Shown here: piece by piece, positions 43,403 through 51,340 of the stretch | Numbering within the stretch: the stretch's first letter is position 1 | Layout: every line of letters starts with the position of its first letter | Source: Roseibacterium beibuensis | Lineage (GTDB): Bacteria > Pseudomonadota > Alphaproteobacteria > Rhodobacterales > Rhodobacteraceae | Assembly: GCF_039542305.1 (NCBI RefSeq) | Contig: NZ_BAABHW010000001.1 | Span: 1,178,001-1,242,000, forward strand | DNA: 64,000 bases | Reading direction: 5' to 3' | Program-made: the position numbers and the translations under genes | The notes under the pieces: generated by a model | What the model was told of the DNA's origin: nothing | Database searches by the model: none | Seen by the model: the letters and a program-made list of their open reading frames with translations, nothing else

Positions 43403-44554
43403 TCACATGCGCAGCGCGGGCACGAAGCCGTAGCGCATCTCGTAATGGCGAAGCAGGCGTTGCAGCCCGATCTTCAGCACGATCTTGCCCGAGCGCGCCG
43501 ACCAGCCGAGGCGCTTCTCGGCCTGCTCCAGCCCCTCGCAGAAACAGCAGACCCGCGTCACCACGTCGGCCAGCCCCGGCCCGAGATCGTCGAGCGCGTC
43601 GGACACGCGTTGGCGCGCGGCGCGCGGGCCCTCGCCGATGCCGCTGTCGTTGAGAAATCCACCGCGATCGGCCCCCGCCGTCAGGAACCTGTCCCAGTTC
43701 TGGCCGACGCGCGGGCCCATCTGGGCGCGCTCGAAATCCTCGCGCAGGCGTTCGCCCGCCTGCACCAGATCGGGCGTGAGGAAGGGCTGCCCGTCCTGCC
43801 CCTTGCGCCGCGCCAGCCCCGCCAGGGGCGACTCGGCGATGTTCACGCGGATCTCGGTGCGCTGGCCATCCTCGCCCGTGATCGGCACCGGGCCGAAGGT
43901 GGCGTGCTGCGCGGCAAAGCTCGACGGCGCTTCGGCAAAGCCCTGCGCGGCGTGACGGCGGCGGCGATCCTCGTCGATCAGCCGCTTGAGCGCCGCGCGG
44001 CCCGCCCGCGTGATCCCGTAGCGCGCCACCCGCCCCTTGCGCAGGCACGAGATCCAGTCCTTCACGGCAAAGGCCTGCGCCACGCGGCGGTCCACCACGG
44101 CGGTGCGGGTCTGCTCGCCGGGGGCTGCGCCGGGGCGCAGGACCACCGCCTTGTCCATGTCCTGCGCCACGGCGAGCACCGCGCCCGTCTCGCACAGGCG
44201 GCGCAGGATGCGGCGGGCCTCGCGGGTGATGGTGGCCTCGTCCATGGTGGCGGGGGTCGGGAAATGGGCTGACATATGCTCGTGCTCCTGTGCTTCCTTG
44301 TCTGGCTGCCTGCGGGCAGTGGCCTGTTGGGCGAGCGCATCCAGCGCCTCGTCCAGCAACGGGTCCTCGCGCCGTGCCTCGATCCGATGGACCCGCCGAC
44401 ACACGGTCGAGGGGGATTGGCCGAAGGCTTCGGCAATCCGGCGGAGCGATTGCCCCCCGGCGACATGGACGAGGTATTGACGCGTCGAAACCGGAAGCCA
44501 GCCCGGCAGGGTCAGGCCGGGGCAGGTGTCTTCGGGCAGTACGGTCAAAGTCAT
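43403..44554 (-). CDS. gafA: HTH regulator with DUF6456-like C-terminus, probable GTA activator GafA
   Basis: This 383-residue protein has two parts. Residues 1-90 contain an HTH resembling a replication-initiator or recombinase helix pair (SLRRIAEAFGQSPSTVCRRVHRIEARR). Residues 110-383 resemble DUF6456: a basic linker, then FVKDWISCLRKGRVARYGIT-like wing and a conserved core with VCCFCEGLEQAEKRLGWSARSGKIVLKIGL. From memory, GafA of Rhodobacter (rcc01865) has this layout and binds RNA polymerase to switch on GTA genes, and its homologue in Caulobacter is split in two. The ATG was chosen because GAGGAGGGG precedes it; the upstream GTG would put that site inside the gene. Family assignment needs a search. 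Confidence 0.6.
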   Translation of the reverse strand: MTLTVLPEDTCPGLTLPGWLPVSTRQYLVHVAGGQSLRRIAEAFGQSPSTVCRRVHRIEARREDPLLDEALDALAQQATARRQPDKEAQEHEHMSAHFPTPATMDEATITREARRILRRLCETGAVLAVAQDMDKAVVLRPGAAPGEQTRTAVVDRRVAQAFAVKDWISCLRKGRVARYGITRAGRAALKRLIDEDRRRRHAAQGFAEAPSSFAAQHATFGPVPITGEDGQRTEIRVNIAESPLAGLARRKGQDGQPFLTPDLVQAGERLREDFERAQMGPRVGQNWDRFLTAGADRGGFLNDSGIGEGPRAARQRVSDALDDLGPGLADVVTRVCCFCEGLEQAEKRLGWSARSGKIVLKIGLQRLLRHYEMRYGFVPALRM

Positions 44555-44629
44555 TGGTCCCCTCCTCGTCACACGTCAGGACGCCGGGGGTCAGGTTTTG
44601 TTTGGATTGATTACTGATTGGTTAAAATC

Positions 44630-44638
44630 TGTGGATAA
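44630..44638 (-). promoter_or_regulatory. Perfect DnaA box in the gafA-like/DUF6477 divergent promoter
   Basis: The minus strand reads TTATCCACA, an exact match to the DnaA consensus TTATNCACA. It lies 76 bases upstream of the GafA-like start, in the AT-rich part of the divergent gap. A single box is not an origin, but could link the promoter to replication state. Confidence 0.45.
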
Positions 44639-44672
44639 CAGAGAATTTGTTTCCGAAATATTAACAAAGCGA

Positions 44673-44687
44673 TGCGTTGCGAACGCA
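44673..44687. promoter_or_regulatory. Palindromic operator candidate in the same divergent promoter
   Basis: TGCGTT and its exact reverse complement flank GCG (15 bases). It is 80 bases upstream of the DUF6477-like start and 119 upstream of the GafA-like start. Its size fits a dimeric HTH regulator, for example a LuxR- or GafA-type protein; this is inference. Confidence 0.4.
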
Positions 44688-44766
44688 GGTTTCGGGATCG
44701 GCGCAACACCGGTGTCGGCCGGTGCAGGCTGTGGCCCTCTGACATGCCACGGACCCGGAGGTTTCC

Positions 44767-45006
44767 ATGACCGATCTTGCCACCCGACTCGCCCATCTGC
44801 ACCGCCCCGGCCTGCTGGTTCAGGCCGCCCGCATCGCGGCTGAGGCGGGATGCGCCCATCGCCGCGCCGCGCGCCGCCCGGTCTCCGCCCTGCTGGCGGA
44901 AGAAGAGATGCTGAACGCCGCGCGGCTGGGTGGCGGCCTAGGCTATTCGCCCCGCCGCCATGTGCAGGTGATGAGCGCGCTTCTGTCCGCGGCGCGGTCG
45001 GCCTGA
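44767..45006 (+). CDS. Small DUF6477-like protein, probable rcc01866 homologue
   Basis: This 79-residue protein starts after CCGGAGG. It is helical and basic, with MTDLATRLAHLHRPGLLVQAARIAAE, a conserved RAARRPVS, an acidic EEEMLNAAR, and YSPRRHVQVMSALLSAA. I recall similar short proteins beside the GTA activator gene in Rhodobacteraceae, divergent from it, as here. Function is unknown. A CACCGG / CCGGTG hairpin lies in its leader near 44707-44724. Confidence 0.6.
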   Translation: MTDLATRLAHLHRPGLLVQAARIAAEAGCAHRRAARRPVSALLAEEEMLNAARLGGGLGYSPRRHVQVMSALLSAARSA

Positions 45007-45029
45007 TGAAACGGACTCGCCCCGGCGCC

Positions 45030-46586
45030 TCAGATGAAGGCGTCGGGCATCTCGGACTTGCGCCGCGCGATGTAATCCTTCAGCGCCTCGTCCACGGCGG
45101 GGTCCAGCGCGGGCTGCTGGTAATCGCCCAGCATCTTGCCGACGCGTTGGGTGGCGAGCTCGTAGGTGCTGCGCTCGCCCTCCTCGGCCCAGGTCTCGAA
45201 GGGTTTGTAGTCGAGCAGCTTGGTGCGCCAGAAGGCCGTCTGGTAATTGGCCTGGGTATGCGCGCAGCCAAGGTAGTGGCCGCCCGGCCCGACCTCGCGG
45301 ATGGCGTCCATCGCCTGCGCGTTCGCGTCCGTCGGAATGCCCGCGGCCAGCTTGTGCAGCGTGCCAAGCTGGTCGGCATCCATGACGAATTTCTCGGGGC
45401 TGGAGACAAGCCCGCCTTCCAGCCAGCCGCAGGCGTGGAGCATGAAATTCACACCCGACAGAAGCGCGTTGTTGAGGGTGTTCGCACTCTCGTAGGCGGC
45501 CTGCGCATCGGGCAGCTTCGAGCCGGTGAAGCCCCCGCCCGAGCGATAGGGAAGCCCGAGGCGGCGGGCCAGCTGCCCGGCGCCGTTGGTGATCTGCGCG
45601 GCCTCGGGCGTGCCGAAGGTGGGCGCCCCCGAATTCATGTCGATCGAGGTGACGAACGCGCCGAAAATCACCGGCGCGCCGGGGCGGATCAGCTGGCTGT
45701 AGGCGACGCCGGCCAGCACTTCGGCCAGCACCTGCGTCAGCGTCCCCATGACCGAGACGGGCGCCATCGCGCCGCCCACGATGAAGGGCGAGACGATGCA
45801 GGCCTGACCGGCGGCGGCGTAATGCTCCAGCGCGCCCATCATCGTCGCGTCGAAGGTCAGCGGCGAATTGATGTTGATGAGCGAGGTCATCACGCAGTTC
45901 TGGTCCACGACCTCGTCCCCGAAGAGGATCCTGGCCATCTCGATGGAATCGAGCGCGCGCGACGGGTCGGTGACCGAGCCCATGAAGGGTTTGTCGCTAA
46001 GGCTCATATGCGCGTAGAGCATGTCGAAATGGCGCTTGTTGACCGGCACGTCGGTCGGCTCGCACACGGTGCCGCCGGAATGGTGCAGCCATTCGGACAT
46101 GTAGCCCAGTTTCACCAGCTTCTCGAAATCGGCCATCGTGGCGTAGCGGCGTCCGCCCTCGTAATCGCGCACGAAGGGCGGGCCGTAGACGGGCGCGAGC
46201 ACCAGGCTGCCGCCGCCGATCTCGACATCGCGGGCGCGGTTGCGGGCGATCTGGGTGAAGCGCGACGGGGCGGTGGCGCAGAGTTTCCGCGCCAGGCCGC
46301 GCGGGATGCGGACGCGTTCGCCCTGCACATCGGCCCCGGCCTCTTTCCAGCGCTCCAGCGCGGCGGGGTTCTCGACGAAGGCGACGCCGATCTCTTCGAG
46401 GATCGTTTCGGCATTCTCCTCGATGATCTGAAGCGCCTCTTCGTTCAGCATTTCGAGATTGGGAATGTTGCGTTCGATGAAGCGGGCGGTCTCGAAACTC
46501 ACCGCCGAGCGCGCCGCGCGCCGCGCCGCGCCGCCGCCTGCCCCGCGTCCGCGCCGCCGCGCGCCCTGTGCCTGTGCTTCGGCCAT
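45030..46586 (-). CDS. Non-pyrrolysine MttB-family methyltransferase
   Basis: This 518-residue protein belongs to the trimethylamine methyltransferase MttB superfamily (COG5598), whose members move methyl groups from quaternary amines to a corrinoid protein. It has no in-frame UAG, so it is the pyrrolysine-free type, whose known members use glycine betaine, proline betaine or similar compounds. Recognisable blocks are EALQIIEENAETILEEIGV, GGTVCEPTDVP, and GGGFTGSKLPDAQAAYES. The first 30 residues are a basic Arg/Ala-rich extension. No corrinoid protein or reductive activator is adjacent. The start has GGGAGGA upstream. Confidence 0.88.
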   Translation of the reverse strand: MAEAQAQGARRRGRGAGGGAARRAARSAVSFETARFIERNIPNLEMLNEEALQIIEENAETILEEIGVAFVENPAALERWKEAGADVQGERVRIPRGLARKLCATAPSRFTQIARNRARDVEIGGGSLVLAPVYGPPFVRDYEGGRRYATMADFEKLVKLGYMSEWLHHSGGTVCEPTDVPVNKRHFDMLYAHMSLSDKPFMGSVTDPSRALDSIEMARILFGDEVVDQNCVMTSLININSPLTFDATMMGALEHYAAAGQACIVSPFIVGGAMAPVSVMGTLTQVLAEVLAGVAYSQLIRPGAPVIFGAFVTSIDMNSGAPTFGTPEAAQITNGAGQLARRLGLPYRSGGGFTGSKLPDAQAAYESANTLNNALLSGVNFMLHACGWLEGGLVSSPEKFVMDADQLGTLHKLAAGIPTDANAQAMDAIREVGPGGHYLGCAHTQANYQTAFWRTKLLDYKPFETWAEEGERSTYELATQRVGKMLGDYQQPALDPAVDEALKDYIARRKSEMPDAFI

Positions 46587-46829
46587 CTCGAATCCTCCCG
46601 CTTGCGGAGCCCTGTTTCACGCGGTTCTAACGATATAGCGCGACCGGACGCAGCCGAATTGCGGCAAGTTCAGCGGGAAAACGACATGTCCGCCAAGGGC
46701 CACCATGGGACAGCGTCAATTTTTGCGTTTTCGATCAGACCGTTGCATATGTTATGTTGCGGAGCGGTCACGGGGCGAATGAATTACCCTAGGGAAACCG
46801 CGACTCATCGCACATTTGCGCAGGTGGTG

Positions 46830-46844
46830 TTAACCTTACGTCAA
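46830..46844 (+). promoter_or_regulatory. Weak CtrA-like site upstream of small barrel gene
   Basis: TTAA-CCTTACG-TCAA, seven of eight matches to TTAA-N7-TTAA, lies 29 bases before the ATG of the barrel gene in an otherwise AT-rich leader (46621-46872). The closeness to the start makes a repressor-type role more likely than activation. Motif evidence only. Confidence 0.25.
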
Positions 46845-46872
46845 TTCAATTGCTCTCGATTGGGGGATCGTC

Positions 46873-47556
46873 ATGAATAGCACCAAACTCGCGAAATTCT
46901 CTGCGACGGCTCTGTTGGCCGGCACGTGCACGGCTTTTGCCGGTGGCGTTGTCGAAACGCCCCCGCCGGTCACCATCGTGACGCCGCCGCCCGCTTTCGA
47001 CTGGACGGGTGCGTATGTCGGCGGATCGCTCGGCTTGGCCTTCGGTGATTACGGCAACGATGCGGACTTCCCCGGTGACGGCGAAGGCGATCTGGACGGC
47101 CATGCCATCAACCTGCTGGCCGGTTATACCATGCAATCGGGCAGCTTCGTCTATGGCGGTGAGGTGCATATCGGGTTCGCCGACATCAGCGGCAGCGAAG
47201 AATGTGTCAACCCGGCCTTCGAGTGCGCCGCCGAGATCGACATGCTCGCCTCGTTGCGCGGCCGCGTCGGTTATCTGCTGAGTGACAACACCCAAGTCTA
47301 TGGCAATCTCGGCCTCGCCGCCGCGAATGTGGATGTCTACACCGATGGCCCGATCGGCCGGAACGGGACCGAGGAAACCCTTGGCGGCTTCACCATCGGT
47401 GTCGGTCTGGAGCATGCCATCAGCGACAACATGACGTTCTTCGGCTCGGTCCAGCATTACATGTTCGAAGAAGACGACTACCAGACGGACGTCCTCTACA
47501 ACAACGTGGATATCGACTTCACGACGGTCGAAATCGGGATGACCTTCCGCTTCTGA
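46873..47556 (+). CDS. Small outer-membrane beta-barrel protein (Omp_b-brl type)
   Basis: This 227-residue protein has a signal peptide (FSATALLAGTCTAFAGG) and a Pro-rich linker (ETPPPVTIVTPPP), then the barrel: WTGAYVGGSLGLAFGDYG, AINLLAGYTMQSGSFVYGG, ASLRGRVGYLLSDNTQVYG, and a last strand EIGMTFRF ending in Phe. The arrangement is the same as the barrel at 17876, so the two are probably paralogues with a shared role in the envelope. A strong terminator follows 29 bases after the stop. Confidence 0.82.
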   Translation: MNSTKLAKFSATALLAGTCTAFAGGVVETPPPVTIVTPPPAFDWTGAYVGGSLGLAFGDYGNDADFPGDGEGDLDGHAINLLAGYTMQSGSFVYGGEVHIGFADISGSEECVNPAFECAAEIDMLASLRGRVGYLLSDNTQVYGNLGLAAANVDVYTDGPIGRNGTEETLGGFTIGVGLEHAISDNMTFFGSVQHYMFEEDDYQTDVLYNNVDIDFTTVEIGMTFRF

Positions 47557-47585
47557 TCGGATGCGCCTTCCACCCAAGACAGCGA

Positions 47586-47614
47586 CCGCGCCGAGGCTTT
47601 CGGCGCGGTTTTTT
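47586..47614 (+). terminator. Rho-independent terminator after the barrel gene
   Basis: A perfect nine-base stem CCGCGCCGA / TCGGCGCGG with a five-base loop (47586-47608) is followed by six T. It sits between the barrel gene and guaA. Confidence 0.9.
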
Positions 47615-47671
47615 CGTGCCGCGTCGCCAAGCAGGCTTGCAGTGCCTTCCGCTGCGGCCTAAGCGAACCCC

Positions 47672-49249
47672 ATGAGCACCGCCGTTGATCCCGCCCGCCA
47701 TCACGAACGCCTGCTGATCATCGATTTCGGCAGCCAGGTCACGCAACTGATCGCCCGTCGCCTGCGCGAGCTGAATGTCTATTGCGAGATCCACCCGTTC
47801 CAGAATGTCACCGACGCCTTCCTCGACGACTTTGCGCCGAAGGCTGTGATCTTTTCCGGCGGGCCGGCCAGCGTGATCGACGACGGCTCCCCCCGCCCGC
47901 CGCAGAAGGTCTTTGACCTCGGCGTGCCGATCCTGGGCATCTGCTATGGCCAGCAGGTGATGATGCACATGCTGGGCGGCGAGGTGCTGCGCGGCGAGGG
48001 CACGGCCGAGTTCGGGCGCGCCTATGTCGAGCCCGCGGAAAAGCGCATCGACCTGCTGAACGGCTGGTTCCTGGACGGGCGCGAGCAGGTGTGGATGAGC
48101 CATGGCGACCATGTCAGCCGCATCGCCCCCGGTTTCGAGGTGATCGCAACCTCGCCCGGCGCGCCCTTCGCCATCACCGCCGACCTGGAACGCAATTACT
48201 TCGCCGTGCAATTCCACCCCGAGGTACACCACACCCCGAACGGCAAGACGCTGTATGAAAACTTCGTACGTCTGGCCGGGTTCAAGGGCGACTGGACCAT
48301 GGCCGCCTATCGCGACGAGGCGATCCGCCTGATCCGTGAACAGGTGGGCGATGCGCAGGTGATCTGCGGCCTGTCGGGCGGCGTCGACTCCTCCGTGGCG
48401 GCCGTGCTGATCCACGAGGCGATCGGCGACCAGTTGACCTGCGTCTTCGTCGATCACGGGCTGTTGCGCCAGAACGAGGCCGAGGAAGTGGTCGGCATGT
48501 TCCGCGACCACTACAACATCCCGCTGATCCATGCCGATGAGAGCGAGCTGTTCCTCGGCGCGCTCGAGGGCGTTTCCGATCCGGAAACGAAGCGCAAGAC
48601 CATCGGCAAGCTCTTCATCGACGTGTTCCAGAAATACGCCGACCAGATCGAGGGGGCGGAGTTCCTCGCCCAAGGCACGCTCTACCCGGATGTCATTGAA
48701 TCGGTGTCGTTTTCCGGAGGCCCCAGCGTCACGATCAAGAGCCATCACAATGTCGGCGGCCTGCCCGAGAAGATGGGCCTGAAACTGGTCGAGCCGCTGC
48801 GCGAATTGTTCAAGGACGAGGTCCGCGCCTTGGGTCACGAGCTGGGCCTGCCCGCCAGCTTCATCGGGCGGCACCCCTTCCCCGGCCCCGGCCTTGCCAT
48901 CCGCTGCCCCGGCGAGATCACCCGAGAGAAGCTGGAGATCCTGCGCAAGGCCGACGCGGTCTATATCGACCAGATCCGCAAGCACGGCCTTTATGACGAA
49001 ATCTGGCAGGCCTTCGTCGCGATCCTGCCGGTGCGCACCGTCGGCGTGATGGGCGACGGGCGGACCTATGACTATGCCTGCGCGCTGCGCGCGGTCACGT
49101 CGGTCGATGGCATGACCGCCGATTACTACCCGTTCAGCCATGAATTCCTTGGCGAAACCGCGACGCGGATCATCAACGAGGTGAAGGGCATCAACCGGGT
49201 GACCTATGACATCACCTCGAAACCGCCGGGCACCATCGAGTGGGAATAA
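47672..49249 (+). CDS. guaA: GMP synthase (glutamine-hydrolysing)
   Basis: GuaA converts XMP to GMP with glutamine and ATP. The 525 residues contain an N-terminal class I glutaminase (nucleophile Cys91 in LGICYGQQ; His/Glu of the triad in FHPEVHHTP), a central ATP pyrophosphatase with the PP-loop SGGVDSS, and the C-terminal dimerisation domain ending ITSKPPGTIEWE, the standard end of GuaA. The start is the ATG at 47672. A downstream gene starts eight bases after the stop. Confidence 0.98.
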   Translation: MSTAVDPARHHERLLIIDFGSQVTQLIARRLRELNVYCEIHPFQNVTDAFLDDFAPKAVIFSGGPASVIDDGSPRPPQKVFDLGVPILGICYGQQVMMHMLGGEVLRGEGTAEFGRAYVEPAEKRIDLLNGWFLDGREQVWMSHGDHVSRIAPGFEVIATSPGAPFAITADLERNYFAVQFHPEVHHTPNGKTLYENFVRLAGFKGDWTMAAYRDEAIRLIREQVGDAQVICGLSGGVDSSVAAVLIHEAIGDQLTCVFVDHGLLRQNEAEEVVGMFRDHYNIPLIHADESELFLGALEGVSDPETKRKTIGKLFIDVFQKYADQIEGAEFLAQGTLYPDVIESVSFSGGPSVTIKSHHNVGGLPEKMGLKLVEPLRELFKDEVRALGHELGLPASFIGRHPFPGPGLAIRCPGEITREKLEILRKADAVYIDQIRKHGLYDEIWQAFVAILPVRTVGVMGDGRTYDYACALRAVTSVDGMTADYYPFSHEFLGETATRIINEVKGINRVTYDITSKPPGTIEWE

Positions 49250-49256
49250 GGACCTG

Positions 49257-49889
49257 ATGCGCGGACGCGGCATTCGGCGGGCCGGGCGGACCCTCCGGGC
49301 CGTGCTCCTGGTCTGGGCGGCGACCTTCGCGGCGGTGTGCCTCTGGACAGTGTTCTGGCCGGATCAAGGCCTGTCCGCCGAAGGCGATGCGATCCTGTGC
49401 CTGAGCAGCGGCGTGCAGGAGGACGGAACCGCCGATAGCGGGTCCCGCATACGCGCCGAAACCTGTGCCGAGCTTTACCGTGCCGGCGCCGCGCCGCTTG
49501 TCGTGTTCAGCGGGGGCGGCTTTCCCGTAACCGCCGCAGACGCCATGGCCGAGGTGGCCGCCCTGCCCGCCGACGTGGTCCGGATCGAGCCGCAAGCGGC
49601 CTCGACCCTTCAAAACATCTACTACGCGTCCGACCTTATCGCGGAGGGCAGCCATGTCCTGTTGGTCACCGAGGCGTACCATCTGCCGCGGTCCTGGGCC
49701 TCGGCGCGGGTCATGGGGATGGACAACGTCACCCTGGTTCCCGCCGCCCGGCTGCAGAATGAGCCGAGGCTGTGGTCACTCACCCGCGAAAGCCTTGCGA
49801 TCTGGTTCAACCTGGCGCGGTTCGCAGCCTACGGATTAGGCGGCTGGCTGGGGATGCCAGACGAGACACGGATCGCCTGGTTGACGTGA
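49257..49889 (+). CDS. YdcF/DUF218-family membrane protein
   Basis: This 210-residue protein has an N-terminal membrane anchor (LRAVLLVWAATFAAVCLWTV), then a Rossmann-like DUF218 domain: GDAILCLSSGVQEDG, SGSRIRAETCAELY, LVVFSGGG, ASTLQNIYYASDLI, HVLLVTEAYHLPRSW. This is the ElyC/SanA-like family linked to envelope and peptidoglycan assembly. Function here is unproven. AAGGA is found five bases upstream of the ATG, and guaA ends seven bases before it. Confidence 0.85.
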   Translation: MRGRGIRRAGRTLRAVLLVWAATFAAVCLWTVFWPDQGLSAEGDAILCLSSGVQEDGTADSGSRIRAETCAELYRAGAAPLVVFSGGGFPVTAADAMAEVAALPADVVRIEPQAASTLQNIYYASDLIAEGSHVLLVTEAYHLPRSWASARVMGMDNVTLVPAARLQNEPRLWSLTRESLAIWFNLARFAAYGLGGWLGMPDETRIAWLT

Positions 49890-49920
49890 TCGGATCGGGT
49901 GCGGCCCGAGGCGCGCGCGC

Positions 49921-51291
49921 TTAGCGGTAGGCCGTTAACCGGCCATCCTCGGTCAAGACCAGCAGCATGTCATTGACGACAATCGGCGCGGCGGCCGCGC
50001 CGTTGCGCAGCTCGACCGACCCGACCAACTCCCCGCTTTCAGGCGAGAAGAGGCGCACGCGCTCGTCCCCAGAGGCGACAAGCAACCGCCCCCCGGCGAG
50101 GATCGGGCCATAATGGGTGAAGACCGCGCGGCGGCGGCGTTCCCGCTCGCGCACGTAAAGCGGCAGTTCCGTGCCCCAGACCCGTTCGCCCGTGTCGGCG
50201 TCGATCCGGATCAACTCGTTGCGATCCGAAACGAAGAACAGGCTGTCGCCCGCGGCCAGAACCGGGGAATAGCTGCCTTCGGTGGCCGTCCAGATGCGGG
50301 TGCCGGTGCGCGCGTTCAGCGCGATCACCCGGCCCGACTGGTTGCCGGTATAGACGGTGCCACCGACGACCACCGGATCGCCGGTGATGTCGTTGATGTT
50401 GGAATAGGCCACGCCAAGGCGTCCGCCCGCGACGGCGGTGGACCACATGCGCAGGCCGGTGCTGCGCGACGCGGCGACCAACTCGCCCGAACCGTAGGGT
50501 AAGATCACGAGGTTGTCGCTGACCGCCGGGGCCGCGCCGCCGGAGAGGACGGCATTTGCGGGGGCCGAGGGCACCTCCCACTCGATCCGGCCGGTTTCGG
50601 CGTCGATGGCCCAGGCGCTGTTGTCCCGGCTGACCACGTAGACCGTGCCGCCCGCGACCGTGGGGGCGCCGATGCCCGCGCCGAGGCGCTGGCGCCACTG
50701 GATATTGCCGCTGGCCGGGTCGAGCGCGATCAGTTCACCGAAGCCCGTGGTCGCGTAAAGACGCCCCCCCGACACGGCCAGACCACCGCCGGAGACGGCG
50801 CCACCCCGGTCGAAGCCGGGTTCGAGGCTCACACGCCAGACCGGCGCGCCGTTCGACAGCGATGTGGCCTGAAGGCCGGCTTCGGCATCGAGGGTGAAGA
50901 CACGGCCACCAGCGGCCACCGGGTCCGCCGTCAGGCGCTGGCGGCGGGAATTGCCCGCGCCGATATCCGCGCTCCAGACCTGTTGCAGCGCGCCGCTAAG
51001 CGCACCGTGGGGCGTGCGGTTCTGCGCATCGAAGCCGCGCATCTCCCAGCTGCCAAGGCTGCGCGCGGCAGGCAGGCTGATCGGACGGGCCGCATCGACG
51101 GTCTCGCCCGCGCTTTCGGCACCGGTCAGAACCGCGCGGGTGTCGAGGCGTTCGCCGGGCAGGATCACTTCGCGGTCACAGGCGGCAAGCGTCATGGCGC
51201 TGCCCAGAAGGACCGCGAGGCCGATGGCACGGCGCAGGGACTGATTTCGGCGCGTCACGCTCGGGCGGGGTGCATCGGCTTCGATCATCAT
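49921..51291 (-). CDS. bamB: PQQ-like beta-propeller lipoprotein, BamB type
   Basis: BamB is a non-essential subunit of the outer-membrane barrel assembly complex. The 456-residue protein has a lipobox LAACDR with the modified Cys38, and then an eight-bladed propeller of PQQ-like repeats (RVFTLDAEAGLQATSL, GRLYATTGFGELIALDPASG, GTVYTGNQSGRVIALNARTG, RNELIRIDADTGERVWG). The start was placed at the first of two adjacent ATG codons (MMIEAD); the long frame upstream runs antisense through the next gene. It lies 49 bases after the YfgM-like gene, as in other alphaproteobacteria. Confidence 0.88.
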   Translation of the reverse strand: MMIEADAPRPSVTRRNQSLRRAIGLAVLLGSAMTLAACDREVILPGERLDTRAVLTGAESAGETVDAARPISLPAARSLGSWEMRGFDAQNRTPHGALSGALQQVWSADIGAGNSRRQRLTADPVAAGGRVFTLDAEAGLQATSLSNGAPVWRVSLEPGFDRGGAVSGGGLAVSGGRLYATTGFGELIALDPASGNIQWRQRLGAGIGAPTVAGGTVYVVSRDNSAWAIDAETGRIEWEVPSAPANAVLSGGAAPAVSDNLVILPYGSGELVAASRSTGLRMWSTAVAGGRLGVAYSNINDITGDPVVVGGTVYTGNQSGRVIALNARTGTRIWTATEGSYSPVLAAGDSLFFVSDRNELIRIDADTGERVWGTELPLYVRERERRRRAVFTHYGPILAGGRLLVASGDERVRLFSPESGELVGSVELRNGAAAAPIVVNDMLLVLTEDGRLTAYR

Positions 51292-51340
51292 GCGGTCCGG
51301 TATTCCTGTTGTCTCGTCCTGCGCGCCGGGTCGGCCCGCT

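Noticed and set aside
44555..44766. A chromosomal origin because of the DnaA box
   Set aside because: Only one box was found, with no cluster of boxes and no dnaA, parA, hemE or similar origin neighbours.
45030..46586. A pyrrolysine-containing MttB
   Set aside because: No in-frame UAG codon interrupts the gene, and no pyl genes are nearby.
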